NCBI GenBank assembly: GCA_021399435.1
Contig: JAJTUP010000156.1
Location: 1-64,000, forward strand
DNA: 64,000 nt
DNA from: Diaporthe sp. PMI_573
Taxonomy: Eukaryota; Ascomycota; Sordariomycetes; Diaporthales; Diaporthaceae
Direction of reading: 5' to 3'
The notes beneath the pieces were generated by a model. The model searched no databases and was not told where the DNA came from. It worked only from the letters and a program-made list of their open reading frames with translations. Of this stretch, positions 10,472-19,686 are shown one piece after another. The position numbers were made by a program, and so were the translations under genes. Within the stretch, counting starts at the first letter, position 1. Each line of letters opens with the position of its first letter.

Positions 10472-13400
10472 ATGGGGAGAGTTAAGAGCGCGGCTGCCGC
10501 CCTCCGGTTAGGCTGCCAGAAAAGCGTTAAAAAAGAAAGCAACATTGTAAATAGTGAGCTAGTCCTGAAGAAACTTCAACCTACAGTAAGGCGGAACTAT
10601 AAAAAGATAATACAACTCTGGGATGAGTATTTCAACAATGACTTTCCTGGCTTGACATATGACAGTTCGCTGACTTTAAGTCGCAAATATCAGAAGCAAC
10701 ACCCAGAGGCATCGCCTTATAAGCTGAAGTCTCTTAAAGACTTCATCAGAAAGTTCGCCTACAGTATTGACGGCGAAGAAGGTGTTGACGTCCCTGGCTC
10801 GGAAACAGTGCGGAAGCAGTAGAACGCTTTCACGGCGGCTTGGCAACGCGAATACCCCGAGCGACCAATACCGCGAGGGATAGCTGCTTCTATAACACAG
10901 GTATGTGTTTGACCTAATGTCCCCTACCAATTGCCTTACAGTGCTAATTATTGCTCTAGTTTATCAATGGACCACTAGCAGAAGAGATGGGAATGCCTAA
11001 GACGAAAAGACCTCGGAGGTTTGCCACGAAGAATGTTATGCTGAACTTTGCAAGGCAGCTATGGGCGGCAGACTGGGTCGAGTTTAAACATCCGGCAACG
11101 CTCGTTGATAACTGGGGCCTTTTGCTCGGAAACGCATATTCTTCCTCCAGAATTGGTGAGTACATTGAGTCCAGCTGTCGTTTAGGCATCGGCCGAGGAC
11201 TCTATTTCAAGGTAAGTTACTATGGTTGGTTGGATGGGGATTAATGCTGATTCGGATCAGGACCTTACATTTGTTGTCTTCATCAACGAGGCTGGGGCGC
11301 CAGAATTCGCCATTTAGCTTACCCGCGACGCCAAAAATATGATGTGCACGCTAGATAAGAGGTAAGAGCCAAGATTGAGGCGCTGAGGCTTGTTCTAATG
11401 CTGCTGACAGACCACAACACGCATTATATGAAGGGACAGCACCTATGCCCCTCTGCTTCAATCCCATGCTACCTTTCCTGGCTCGGCTTCTGGCATATAG
11501 AGCATTCAGGGACTATTATGCCATCGACGGCCTCCTTAAGATCATGCCACCGGAAGGCGAAATGATGGTGATAGAATGGAAGGAAGAACTTCTTGAGACC
11601 CCATTTTTTAGGAGTCAGTCGAACGACGAAATCGAAACTGTAGGTGCCTTTAGCCATCGGCTGCGACTTCTGGGTCTTTGGGCTGGATATGCGACCCCGC
11701 CAAGGAACTATGACATTTGAGTAGAGGGTCTTTACTTAATGAGTTTGTATGCGCTGCCTTTGAGTGTCGTCCTTACTGACTCAAATCTCCCCAACAGATT
11801 AATTTGAATCTGAGGCTACAAGGATGGTGTACGCGGGGCACACCGACCCGAATACGGTTCCAAGACATTATCTGCCTCGCAACGGTGTAGACGGCCAGGC
11901 AGCATACTACAGCCAAGAAAGGCGTGCCTTAGTCCTCGATCTCTTCTGTGGACTGACAATACCCCGAAACCCAAGTTTCTGGCACTGTCTGCCTGCGAAA
12001 AAGCAGTTTGAGTGTGAGAACTGCCTGGATATTATCCACATCAACGAGGCACTCTTTACACGACGGGGCAAAACCGATAGTAAATCATTGGAAGAGCGGA
12101 AAAAGCTGTATGCGGAGAAGCGGAAATTGTTCGCCAGACAACTGAGAGATTGGCAAAAACGCCAACTAGTCAAGCATGATGACCCGCCGGGATACCATAG
12201 GGCAATTTTCGACCGTGTCCGGTTCCTTATGCCCGAAAGAGACCGTCTGGCACGAAATATTTTCGAAGTTAACATACTACGGAGCTCTACGGGCCTCGCC
12301 GTGCTCAATGATGTGTTGGCTCTTTATCAGAAGAGCTCCAACGTGGAGTGCCGCCCAGGATTGGAGCTAGATAAGTGTCAGTGCGGAAAAGGCAACGACT
12401 GGCCCTACGAATGGCGACATGTGTATGAATGCTACAAGGCGGCTGCGTCCAATGTTCATGGCTTTTCGGAGCTTTGTTTTCTGTGTAACGTGTGGTTCCA
12501 TGGAGCCGAGGGCTGGGAACGGCATTGTCGGCACCACTTGGACCACCCAGATGATCTCCCGATCTGGTGTGACCCTCTCACTTATGGCGGGGTTCTCGCT
12601 AGAGCCGGATATTGTCCTTTCTGTCTAGGGGATGAACGATTGCTGGCCCAGGTACGGATGCATCAGTTCAAGATTCGGTGGACCTGGCTCGATCACATCC
12701 AAACTCACATCAGGGCGCTTCAAGATGGGCTCGAGCCTGTAAGCTGTCCGCGTCTGCATCCAAGCTGCCCAGGGGAATTTGAGTCGGTCCTGGAATTGCA
12801 ATTCCATCTCCAAGACGCCTTTAGTGTTAAGCTCAATAAGGATACCGCAGGAACAAAGAAACATGCCCAGCGGCAGGACGATCACTCACTCCCAAAAAGG
12901 AAGAGAGCGCGACGATGCCGCAGCACCCTTAAAGAAGACGATATCGTGGCTTTCTTGCCGACTCAATACGTTTTCTCCAACACCAGTGTGGACAGCATGA
13001 AGGGCGAGCGTCCGACATCGCTAGTGTTACCCTGCATTTCCCAGGAGTCCCCGGCTTCCCTCGCTACAGAATATGAGGATGCATCCCTATCCGGCTACAG
13101 CACCCCTCTATCCTCCGCCCCATCGGAAGAGGTAATCGACCCGGCCATCTTACCAGCGGGAACGGGCGTGGATGACAAGGCCATGGACCGAACGGTTCCA
13201 AACGAATCGTATGAAGCCACGCCGGGCATACTGCATGAGAGTCAAGGTACGTGATCCTCTTACAATCAATATACTACTGGTCCTGACCGACGCTACAGGA
13301 GCTTCCCAAGGCTCATTCTCTGCTGTATCAAGTGTCACAGGGGAAGAGAAGAAGGCAGCCGCCGTAAAACACAAGATTAACCTCATTCAAACAACTGCCG

Positions 13401-13489
13401 ATCAAAGTCTCATTTATGGAAACCTGCAGCAGGAAAGCTGTGACGCAAGGAAATATAACACGTCTCTTTCTCTAGACAAGAAAGAAAAC

Positions 13490-13650
13490 GAGTTTAAAGT
13501 TAAAAGCTTGGTAGCCAAAAGGCGTATTAATAGGCAAGTATGGTACAAAATTAAGTAGAAGGGCTATCCCGAGACTGATAATAGCTGGGTAAGGAAGAAA
13601 GATATTGACATAGAGGCAATAGCTAACTATAAGTCAAGGCATCCCCAAGG
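13490..13650 (+). other. Chromodomain 1 of the DUF3435 fusion
   Basis: Reads EFKVKSLVAKRRINRQV, WYKIK-stop-KGYPETDNSW, VRKKDIDIEAIANY. This is a textbook chromodomain: the aromatic cage positions are Phe (EFKV), Trp (replaced by TAG) and Tyr (KGYP). Such domains bind methylated histone tails, typically H3K9me or H3K27me. Confidence 0.85.
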
Positions 13651-13657
13651 CCAAGGC

Positions 13658-13810
13658 GAATTCAAGTTTGAAAAATTAGTGGCAAAAAAAAAGAGAGATG
13701 GCATTACGCTATATAAGGCTAAGTAGCACAGGCAACCAGATTCTGAAAATATCTGGGTAGACAAGTGGGATATTGGTGCTAAGGTTATTACTATATTTAA
13801 GGTTAATCTT
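13658..13810 (+). other. Chromodomain 2 of the DUF3435 fusion
   Basis: Reads EFKFEKLVAKKKRDGITL, YKAK-stop-HRQPDSENIW, VDKWDIGAKVI. It has the same fold signature as domain 1. The third cage position is Gln (HRQP) rather than aromatic, so binding may have differed even before RIP. Confidence 0.78.
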
Positions 13811-13870
13811 ACCAGAGTAAATTAGTGCTAGGTTTGAAATTTAATCTTATTATATTGCAGGTTAGGAATA

Positions 13871-14239
13871 CTTACCAACCATTCCATAAGGTAACATCTG
13901 GAGATGACAGTGCTGCTGTTAGGCGTTCAGGGAGCATACGCCACAGCAGACAAGGGGGCTAAAGTCCCGCTCCTCCTTGTAGCCCTCTCACTCCCGCGCA
14001 CACCCTACCGGAACGGCCAATATCGGCGCCTTCTTGTATCATATCATACACGATGAGGGGCCAGGCTCAGGAATCTGCCTAGCAGCTCTTGGCTTTTTCG
14101 GGGCCTGAACATCCGAGGAACCTCCTCTCGGAGGGCTCACACATTATAGGGCTAGAGCAAATAAATGAATGGAATTAAAGTGCTGATGTTGCTTAAATGG
14201 AAAATCGTGGTCATGAGTCGTAGTGACGTAACTCCTCAT
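13871..14239. other. Spacer between DUF3435 gene and LINE fragment
   Basis: Balanced composition, no coding frame and no recognised motif. It may include the 3' untranslated region of the DUF3435 gene. Confidence 0.45.
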
Positions 14240-15110
14240 ATACCAATTTAGGGTTGTGGTTAATGCAAGCAAGTTGGGGGGTAAGCACCGGCTATAACGT
14301 GTATACGTCAGAGCTGGAAGCTGTAGCGATGGCGCTAAGATGCATGCCGGATGGACTTCAACATCGAGACCGTTATAACGAGCAGCCGATCAGCATTGGA
14401 AGTGATTACACAACCTCGACAGGAGTCGGGACAATGCACCGTCAAAGAGATCCACAAGCACGCCGAACGACTCCAGAAAAGCGGCAACATCATCAAGATG
14501 CTGTGGGTACCATCCAAAGACAGAGACTTCCCCATGGGCTGCGAAGCAAAGGCGGAAGCTCGAAGAGCCGCACAGGGGAAACACAGACTGAAGAAAGCAG
14601 CATATCAAGCTCGTTCTACGCGGATGAGACTGGCGATCGCACAGCAGCAAGAGCAGAAGACTCTGCCCGATAGAGTCGGAAACTATTCGAAGCGAATCGA
14701 CAAAGCGTTGCCAGGCACACACACACACGCCCCTTGTATGATGGACTGAAGAGACGCGAATCAGACATGCTCTCACAGCTGCGCACGGGAATGGCGAGGG
14801 TCAACAGCTACCTGCACAGGATTGGAGCAGCAGAATCGGACATGTGCGACTGTGGACAAGCAGCAGAGACGATGGAACATTTTCTGTTCCGGTGTATGAA
14901 GTGGGATGCACAGCGGGAAGGGATGCGAAGGATCGGTCAGGCAAAGATGGGAAACCTCTCATTCTTTTTGGGAGGAAAGGCGGCATCGGATGGCCCAAAA
15001 TGGGCGCCTGATCTACGGGCGGTGCGGGCGGCGATTAGGTTCGCCATGGACACGAAGAGACTTGATGCAAACCAGACTGGATAACATACTAACCCAACCA
15101 AATTAGCGGC
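14240..15110 (+). mobile_element. 5'-truncated Tad-like LINE: RNase H and 3' end
   Basis: Only the 3' end of ORF2 remains. An RNase H part (about 14254-14600) shows YTSELEAVAMALRCMP (family Glu), then VITSSRSALEVITQPRQESG (the family Asp is Ser) and MLWVPSKDRDFPMGCEAKAE. The zf-RVT-like tail (about 14734-15084) shows LRTGMARVNSYLHRIG and a CDCG..EHFLFRC cluster. The frame moves from +1 to +2 and back to +1 (near 14345 and 14700), so it is broken by indels. LINEs are commonly 5'-truncated on insertion. It is less AT-shifted than the other repeats here. Confidence 0.8.
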
Positions 15111-15696
15111 CAAACGCGGCGATACTAACACCAAATAGCCTCAAGCTGGCAGACCATGCTTTAGCTGCTGTAGATAGGATGCTGAACACTTGGAGAAACT
15201 GGCCTTCAAGCCGGCCTGTCACACAGAGTCAAGTGAGGTGAGACCGATCAGCGGACGAGGAAGAATGTGGGGCTTCTGGGAGATGCGAACGATAAACTTG
15301 GGGACCGTAAATAGCTTAGCGCACCTGGCCCGTGGAGACGAGAGAAAACGAGAACAAGAAGAAGAACAACCAAACATATCATCAAGAATTGATCTACACT
15401 TATCTGGCTATCCCTAATCTTCACTAAAGACACACCGCGTATCCAACACTTAGGCATAGGGTGTAGATTGACCCAAAAACCCCTCACAGGAAAAGAGGGG
15501 CCGAAGGGCAACAAGGAACATCAACACACATTAATATCATCATCTTTGGGCTCCACTGCTTTAGTCCCTATCATCCTGATCGAATTGGCCGTATCGGATC
15601 CAGCAGTTGGTCGAAAAAAAGTGGGCAACCTCGGCCATGACATAGGATATCAGCCACGACAACCTGGGCCGCCTGAACTCGTCCCGGAGCCGTAGT
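15111..15696. other. Intergenic region 3' of the hydrolase gene
   Basis: No convincing coding frame. The part nearest 15697 is probably the 3' untranslated region and terminator of the minus-strand hydrolase gene. Confidence 0.45.
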
Positions 15697-16638
15697 TCAG
15701 AGTTGGCCAAAGAACGAGGCGAGCTTCTCGACGGCCTGACCCACATATTCAGGCTTGTCGTAGAGCGCGATGTGCGTCGCGCCTTCAACGATGAACAATT
15801 CCTTCGGCCCCTCGGACAGAGCATAGGCTTCGTCGCTGTAGATCTTCGTGTCCGCCTCGCTGCCAGCAATCAGAAGCAGGGGTTGTGTCAAAAGGGTCGG
15901 AATCAGGGGAAAGGTCGAAAAGGCCAGCATCTTGTCCATACTGGTCATCAGGAAGCGACCCTTGGAATTGCGGTGCTGGCCGCGCGGCGTCCTGTAATAG
16001 TCATAGCCCTCTCGAAGCATGGTGGGCGTCTTGTCGTCGATGTCTTCCAGCCTTTCGGGAACGAAAGGAATGTGGATCGGGGCCGCGCCATTGGCTTCCG
16101 CCGTTCTCTGCGCCGCAGCTGCCTCGAGCGACTTGATCTGCTCGGCAGGAGGGATGGGGTTTCCAAAGAACCTTCTGGCCGCTTCGCCCATCGGTGTCGC
16201 GCTGACGCCGGCGACGGCCTTGAACCGGCGTTCGGTCTGGGCCACGGCGAGCGCATACCCGCCACCGGCACACACACCGAAGACACCCATGCGTTCGGTA
16301 TCGACGAAGGACTGAGTGGTCAGAAAATCCGCCGCGCAACGGGCGTCTTCCACCCTCGTCGTCGGATCCTCCAGGAGACGTGGCTCTCCTCCGCTCGCGC
16401 CTTGATAGGAGGAGTCATAGACAAGGACCACAAAACCATGCGTGGCGAGCTGCTGCGCATAAAGGCCGATGGTCTGCTCTTTGACGCCGCCCGCGGGATG
16501 AACCCCCACGAGTGCGGGGTATTTCCGACCTTCCATGAAGTCAGCCGGAAGATGAAGATGCGCGGCGATCCGTACACCTCGGTTTTGAAAGGTGACGTTG
16601 TTGGCCATAATATCTGCCTTTCTAATGCACATCAACAT
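15697..16638 (-). CDS. Alpha/beta hydrolase, dienelactone-hydrolase/YcjY-like
   Basis: An intact, intronless gene of 313 codons from the first ATG; the Met at residue 11 (ATG near 16608, MANNVTFQNRG) is an equally good or better start. It has the alpha/beta-hydrolase layout: HPAGG oxyanion region (47-51), nucleophile elbow GVCAGGG with Cys123 in the G-x-C-x-G position used by the DLH/YcjY-like group, a likely acid Asp263 (AGSEADT) and His289 (ATHIALYD). The protein is predicted soluble, with no signal peptide. Substrate unknown; relatives act on small esters or lactones. The protein wording and lack of introns look bacterial, suggesting possible horizontal transfer, although similar genes occur in fungi. 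DLH-type genes are also reported Starship cargo. Confidence 0.85.
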   Translation of the reverse strand: MLMCIRKADIMANNVTFQNRGVRIAAHLHLPADFMEGRKYPALVGVHPAGGVKEQTIGLYAQQLATHGFVVLVYDSSYQGASGGEPRLLEDPTTRVEDARCAADFLTTQSFVDTERMGVFGVCAGGGYALAVAQTERRFKAVAGVSATPMGEAARRFFGNPIPPAEQIKSLEAAAAQRTAEANGAAPIHIPFVPERLEDIDDKTPTMLREGYDYYRTPRGQHRNSKGRFLMTSMDKMLAFSTFPLIPTLLTQPLLLIAGSEADTKIYSDEAYALSEGPKELFIVEGATHIALYDKPEYVGQAVEKLASFFGQL

Positions 16639-17199
16639 GCAGTAAGTCAGAGCGTGTGAGCTTTGGCTGAAGATTGCAGATGAAAGTTGGTGGAGAGCGA
16701 CTTTGGACGTGGGAAGCGGTGGGTTTAAATAAAATTTGCGGCCGGCCTTTCGAAGGAAGGAAAAGGAGGGAAGGAAACGAGAAAAACAGGTGGGCGGCCG
16801 GTTTGCCTGAGAAGTCAGTGGGTATGTATCTTCGCTCTTTCAGCCCCTGCAAGGTGATGCCGACGGCGGGAAAAGGAGCTGTTAGAATGATACCGGCGTA
16901 TGGTTAAAGTGATGCTAAAATCCGGGACTGTTGGGGTTTTTTGGCTGAGCCCCCCCTTTTTTTTTTCCCGCGTGCCCGTCCTCTAAGAGCCTTTCGTTCC
17001 TCAAGGCATTGGGCTTAAGCTTCAAGCTTATCCCAGAAGTACACCAAATGATTGCCACGCTCAGACGAGCACTGCGGGATTGCCGTCGTAAGATGGACTT
17101 GGCACGATGTTCAATAGGCGATAATGCAGTGTGCTGACCAATCTGCCCGTCATGTCCGGGTCCTAATGTTTGATGGGTACACGAAAATAGTAGGGGCCT
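16639..17199. other. Promoter side of the hydrolase and spacer
   Basis: No coding frame. It contains the upstream region of the minus-strand hydrolase, including an AT-rich patch near 16725-16740 that could act as a TATA-like element about 90-120 bp from the start codons, and a C/T homopolymer patch near 16950-16970. Confidence 0.4.
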
Positions 17200-17303
17200 T
17201 ATATCGAAAAAGGAAAGCCATCCGGTATATCGAAAAGGGAAAGCGATCCGGTATATCGAAAAAGAAAAGCGATCCGGTATATCGAAAAAGGAAAGCGATC
17301 CGG
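17200..17303 (+). repeat. 26-bp minisatellite, four units
   Basis: Units start at 17200, 17226, 17252 and 17278. The consensus is TATATCGAAAARRRAAAGCS followed by ATCCGG; the units differ at only a few positions. A single closely similar unit sits at 23581-23606 in front of the Zn2Cys6 gene. Confidence 0.95.
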
Positions 17304-18024
17304 TGACAGCTCATATCCGTACAACGGAAAGCTTGGACTGTGTGGGTTTGAGTGTCGAAAAGGGGCCACAAGACCCGGACCGGCTCTGACCAATCAGAGC
17401 GGCCGGTTTGACTTAGTCAGCAGAGGGCTGGCTACTACACCAAACCCTTCGGCAGCCACTTTGGCGATAGCTTCCCTTCTCCCTTCGGTAGCAAGAATCG
17501 AACCCGTATACCAGAAATACGGCTTTTGCTCGCCTATTTGCACGTGCAAAGACCCCTTGACCTACGGCATCAGGGCCGTACCAACAGACTGGATTGGGTT
17601 TCTGGTGGCATTAACCATCCCGGCGGGGTTAGCACGCTAAGTCCGCCAGTCTTCACTCAATCTCGTTATGTCCGTATGGTCTCTGGTGGCTTCCCATCCC
17701 CCGCTTCCTGGGCACGCGAGTCCGCAGGTTGAAAATGATAATCAAGACTTCGGGGCGGCTCCCCGACGTTACTTCCTCCAGTTAATCAAATCATTTGAGT
17801 TTGCGCTCGTCTGTGAATGGACCAAAGTTGGTGGGGCTGGGATGGTAGTCTCAGAGGGACTCTGCGGAGTCAAGAGCTATATATATCATGCGTATCTCCA
17901 ATCCTATGAGGACATCGTTTGTGATATCACCAAGTTTCACCTCGCTCCCCATAGTCTCAGCCGGAGTCGCCCGCCATTGATTGTTTTCTTTGAATTTCTT
18001 TGACCTCACCACTTCTTTCCAACC
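17304..18024. other. Region upstream of NmrA-like gene 1
   Basis: No coding gene is supported. On the minus strand, about 17570-17490, there are degenerate tRNA-type A-box (TAGGTCAAGGG) and B-box (GGTTCGATTCT) motifs. The last 60 bp are pyrimidine-rich and lead into the ATG at 18025, as in many fungal promoters. Confidence 0.45.
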
Positions 18025-19061
18025 ATGACAGACCAATATGCCAAGGATCAGCCCGACGGGTTCGTCAACTACATCCGGAAGGTGGCCGTTGTTGGTGTCA
18101 GTGCCCCTATTGCCCATTCATCTTATACAGCGTTGACTTTTCGAAGGCAAGTGGGCGAATCGGCAAAGCCCTGACTGAACACATCCTCAAGACGGGGCAA
18201 CACGAGGTCACAGCCATCACTCGAACTGGAAGTAGTAGTATCTTGCCACTAGGCGTCAGAACTGATGTTGTCGACTACAACGATGAAGCGATGCTTGTTT
18301 CGGCCCTTTCGGGTCAAGATTTTCTCATCATCACTCTTTCCGTGGCCGCTGCTCCAGACGCTCACAGCAGACTTGTTAAGGCAGCTGCTAAGGCAGGTGT
18401 GCCATATGTCATGCCCAATGCTTACGGTCTGAACTTCTACGACAGCGAAAGCATCCGGCGCGATATTCCTGTGACACAGCATGCCTATGACAATATTGTC
18501 GAGGTTAAACAGCTCGGCCTGAAATGCATCGCCCTTATTGTCGGATTCTGGTACGAGTATAGCCTCGCAACTACGGAGAACATGTTTGGATTCGACCTCA
18601 AAAATCGCAAGGTTACCTTGTTTGATAATGGCAAAACGGCTATTCCCACGTCCACATGGGCTCAATGTGGCCGCGCTGTGGCTGCCTTACTGAGCTTGAA
18701 GAAACTCCCAGAGGACGTGAGCGACAAGTCCATAGCTCTTTCTCACTTCCACGACCAACCTGCATTCATCTCCAGCTTCAAAGTCAGCCAACGGGACATA
18801 CTCGACAGTATGGAGAGAGTAACTGGAGCTGTTGATGGTGACTGGCAGATCAAGTACCAACCAGCCAAGGCTCGGTATGAGGAGGGCGTGAGGGAACTGG
18901 GTGAAGGCAACGCAATGGGTTTCTATAAAATCATGTTCTCCAGAGTGTTCTATCCGACTGGCGACGCTGATTTCGAGTCAGATAACAAGCTCCTTGGCCT
19001 GCCGGAGGAGGACTTGGATGAGGCTACTGCTAAAGCTATTGACATGACGAAACAAACTTAG
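18025..19061 (+). CDS. NmrA-like NAD(P)-binding reductase, paralogue 1
   Basis: Two exons, 18025-18096 and 18147-19061, with a 50-bp intron; joining them gives KVAVVGASGRIGKALTEHIL, a classic GxxGxxG dinucleotide-binding start at residues 24-30. About 328 residues, the usual size for the NmrA/isoflavone-reductase group of atypical SDRs. Such proteins are cytosolic and are either NADPH-dependent reductases of aromatic compounds or redox-sensing regulators; the substrate here is unknown. An unspliced reading from 18000 would lose the Rossmann motif, so the spliced start is preferred. The product is closely similar to the gene at 34043-35095, including the SLKKLP and ISSFKVSQRDIL regions. No damage seen. 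Confidence 0.88.
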
Positions 19062-19224
19062 ATTGTGCTGGTAGCAACAAGAAATTAATAGATCTCCACC
19101 TATCATGAACTATATTTATGAAGGCAGGCTGAAGCCGGGTGGTACCCGTAACTGTATAGTTAATTCGGGAGGGCAATGACAATCTAAATTGCTACTTTCA
19201 CGAGGGTGAAGGCAAAAAAGAATA

Positions 19225-19431
19225 TCAGATTAGCTCGTCCCATTTGCCGGTTTGAGTAGATTGTGTTTGATCGCGTGGAACGTCTGCAGGACGTTCCACA
19301 TCCCGGGCGCCCTTGGAGCACTCAAGGCCGAAATGGCGGCTCAGTTGGATGTACTCGAAGCAGTCGACGCAGTCATTGAACGAGGCCGCCACGCTCAAAG
19401 CGCCGGTCACAGAGCCAAAACCTTCGGCCAT
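19225..19431 (-). pseudogene. HeLo-domain N-terminal fragment, reversed
   Basis: The minus strand starts with MAEGFGSVTGALSVAAS then FNDCVDCFEYIQLSRHFG, typical of the N-terminus of HeLo (prion-inhibition/propagation) domains found at the head of fungal NLR proteins. Family resemblance ends after about 35 residues. In a normal gene this piece would precede the NACHT domain on the same strand; here it points the opposite way from the NACHT frame beginning at 19687. A local inversion or a remnant of a second NLR gene could explain it. Confidence 0.65.
19275..19299. repeat. Perfect 10-bp inverted repeat with 5-nt loop
   Basis: GTGGAACGTC and GACGTTCCAC flank TGCAG. It lies where homology of the reversed HeLo fragment runs out, so it may mark the rearrangement joint. 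Confidence 0.8.
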
Positions 19432-19686
19432 GCTGGTCGTGTGAGGCGAATCGATGCTGGTTTTTCTTGTCTCCGACAGGAGCTTTTGGTGCACGCTGCG
19501 CCACGTGAGGAGACGTTACGGCTGACGAAAAAAGCCATCTCAGGGGTTCACCTAAGCGCCATCCGCAGCCAACTCCGAGCCTGCTCCAGCTTGGGCACAA
19601 AAACAATTCTCGCCATCACCAATGCCACAATGGCGTCAGTGAACAGCGACGAGTGCACGGCGTGACCAAAAATCCTCGTCCGGGAT

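Larger units (their letters stand above)
10472..13825 (+). pseudogene. DUF3435 tyrosine recombinase fused to two chromodomains, RIP-killed
   Basis: Six exons join in frame with canonical GT..AG introns: 10472-10900, 10960-11211, 11261-11361, 11411-11742, 11798-13246, 13299-13825. The family (Pfam DUF3435, often mis-annotated as FluG domain) includes Starship 'captain' recombinases. Visible signatures: Arg box SSSRIGEYIES (exon 2), the HxxR region NYD-I-stop-VEGLYL (exon 4), AGHTDPNT, the candidate Tyr nucleophile in RHYLPRN (codon 11869-11871) and VDGQAAYY. C2H2-like zinc clusters follow (CFLCNVWFHG, CPFCLGDE). Exon 6 encodes two chromodomains. In-frame stops at 10820 (TAG), 11315 (TAG), 11718 (TGA at the HxxR Arg), 11800 (TAA), 13556 and 13724 (TAG at the chromodomain cage Trp) all fit C-to-T or G-to-A change; the HxxR His is Tyr. 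Otherwise the frame is intact, so decay is recent and RIP-driven. Confidence 0.85.
13345..13870 (+). repeat. Double-chromodomain block, copy 1
   Basis: This block is closely similar to 38547-39073 in the same orientation. Similarity starts at GGCAGCCGCCGTAAA and ends just after ATTTAATCTTATTAT. Copy 1 is the less mutated one and is joined in frame to the DUF3435 gene. Confidence 0.85.

Noticed and set aside
11907..12308. 133-codon minus-strand frame within the DUF3435 gene
   Set aside because: Antisense shadow of exon 5, which has family homology on the plus strand.
15703..16659. 318-codon plus-strand frame over the hydrolase
   Set aside because: It is the antisense shadow of the clear minus-strand hydrolase and has no domain of its own.
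17200..17303. Minisatellite considered as a CRISPR-like array
   Set aside because: Units are directly adjacent without spacers, and the genome is fungal.
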